Source of the DNA: Deltaproteobacteria bacterium
GTDB taxonomy: Bacteria > Desulfobacterota > GWC2-55-46
Direction: 5' to 3'
Length of the DNA stretch: 5,987 bases
Assembly: GCA_030646655.1 (NCBI GenBank)
Contig: JAUSLB010000177.1
Location: 1-5,987 of the forward strand
A program made the translations under genes and the position numbers. Shown one piece after another: positions 5,884-5,987 of this stretch (position 1 is the first letter of the stretch; each line of letters begins with the position of its first letter). The notes below the pieces were generated by a model that made no database searches, was not told where the DNA came from, and saw only the letters and a list, made by a program, of their open reading frames with translations.

Positions 5884-5921
5884 TTTAGCAGGCTGTTTTT
5901 CAACAGGCTCCTAGTATTATT

Positions 5922-5987
5922 TTATTTAAGCGACTCAGCGCCGCCGATAATCTCCATAAGCTCCTTGGTGATCGCGGCCTGACGGAC
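5922..5987 (-). CDS. atpG: ATP synthase F1 gamma subunit, C-terminal end (partial)
   Basis: Read on the - strand, the last 21 codons encode a peptide containing RQAAITKELMEIIGGAE and end in TAA at 5922-5924. This is the conserved C-terminal helix of the F1F0 ATP synthase gamma subunit (E. coli ends with the related RQASITQELTEIVSGA), the part of the rotor shaft that inserts into the alpha3beta3 ring. Only this end lies in the window. The rest, and presumably the remaining atp genes, lie beyond 5987. It converges with sat-cysC and has no evident functional link to sulfur assimilation. The fragment is short, but the motif is distinctive. Confidence 0.85.
   Translation of the reverse strand, partial: VRQAAITKELMEIIGGAESLK

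Larger units (their letters stand above)
5663..5905. mobile_element. MITE-like, hairpin-rich element with short terminal inverted repeats
   Basis: TGTTGAAAAA at 5663-5672 is exactly inverted as TTTTTCAACA at 5896-5905. In both arms GCC follows inward, after two extra bases on the right. The 243 bases between hold no gene but at least five hairpins: CGGAG/CTCCG (5706-5718), 5732-5759, 5761-5788, 5816-5846 and 5855-5883. The hexamer CAATCC or its complement GGATTG occurs five times (5721, 5763, 5781, 5856, 5877). Non-coding DNA bounded by inverted repeats and full of palindromes is typical of MITEs or composite REP elements; TGTTGAAAAA-type ends are familiar from insertion-sequence relatives. 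No transposase and no clear target-site duplication are visible. A structured non-coding RNA is the main alternative. The right end is also a small palindrome on its own (CTGTT/AACAG, 5893-5906). Confidence 0.45.
5537..5921. other. Non-coding convergent intergenic region
   Basis: This 385-base stretch separates the 3' ends of sat-cysC (+) and atpG (-). I find no ORF with credible codon use or a recognisable product on either strand. It starts with a small perfect palindrome at 5572-5585 (AGGATG, TC, CATCCT), followed by a GC-rich palindrome and then a hairpin-dense block, all listed separately. Composition changes abruptly from the coding regions, with an AT-rich run at 5799-5816. Confidence 0.7.

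Noticed and set aside
5663..5905. CRISPR array or tRNA in the hairpin-rich region
   Set aside because: There are no regularly spaced direct repeats, only a six-base word in both orientations. The three-way fold lacks a tRNA acceptor stem, anticodon loop and T-loop consensus.

Overview
The window is a compact bacterial sulfate-assimilation operon on the + strand. It has two small, unassigned coding segments in front and a non-coding convergent gap behind, beyond which the last codons of an ATP synthase gamma-subunit gene (atpG) appear on the - strand. The DNA is moderately GC-rich. Arg is often AGG and Ile often ATA. Together with a fused ATP sulfurylase/APS kinase and an Fe-S-type CysH, this would suit an environmental Gram-negative lineage such as Deltaproteobacteria (Desulfobacterota) or Nitrospirota. 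That placement is an impression, not a result.

Layout: 1-186 is the C-terminal end of an unrecognised protein. 190-345 is a possible 51-residue ORF. 364-1797 is an SLC13/DASS-type anion transporter with a TTG start. 1794-2261 is a UspA-like protein overlapping the transporter by ATGA. 2274-2966 is cysH with [4Fe-4S] cysteines. 3010-3795 is cysQ, whose conserved N-terminus requires a non-canonical ATA start. 3824-5536 is a Sat-CysC fusion. 5537-5921 has no convincing gene and holds palindromes and a hairpin-rich, MITE-like block. 5922-5987 is the end of atpG, minus strand.

How the genes fit together: the transporter probably brings in sulfate or a related anion, and the Usp protein may modulate it. 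Sat makes APS, and the CysC domain phosphorylates it to PAPS. CysH reduces APS and/or PAPS to sulfite, and CysQ clears the PAP left by PAPS use. No sulfite reductase or cysteine synthase is in view. The gene set is ordinary. The points worth a second look are the ATA start of cysQ, a shortened phosphate-binding loop in CysH, the APS/PAPS ambiguity, the degenerate DASS signature loops, and the multi-hairpin element at 5663-5905. I see no evidence for a wholly new system.
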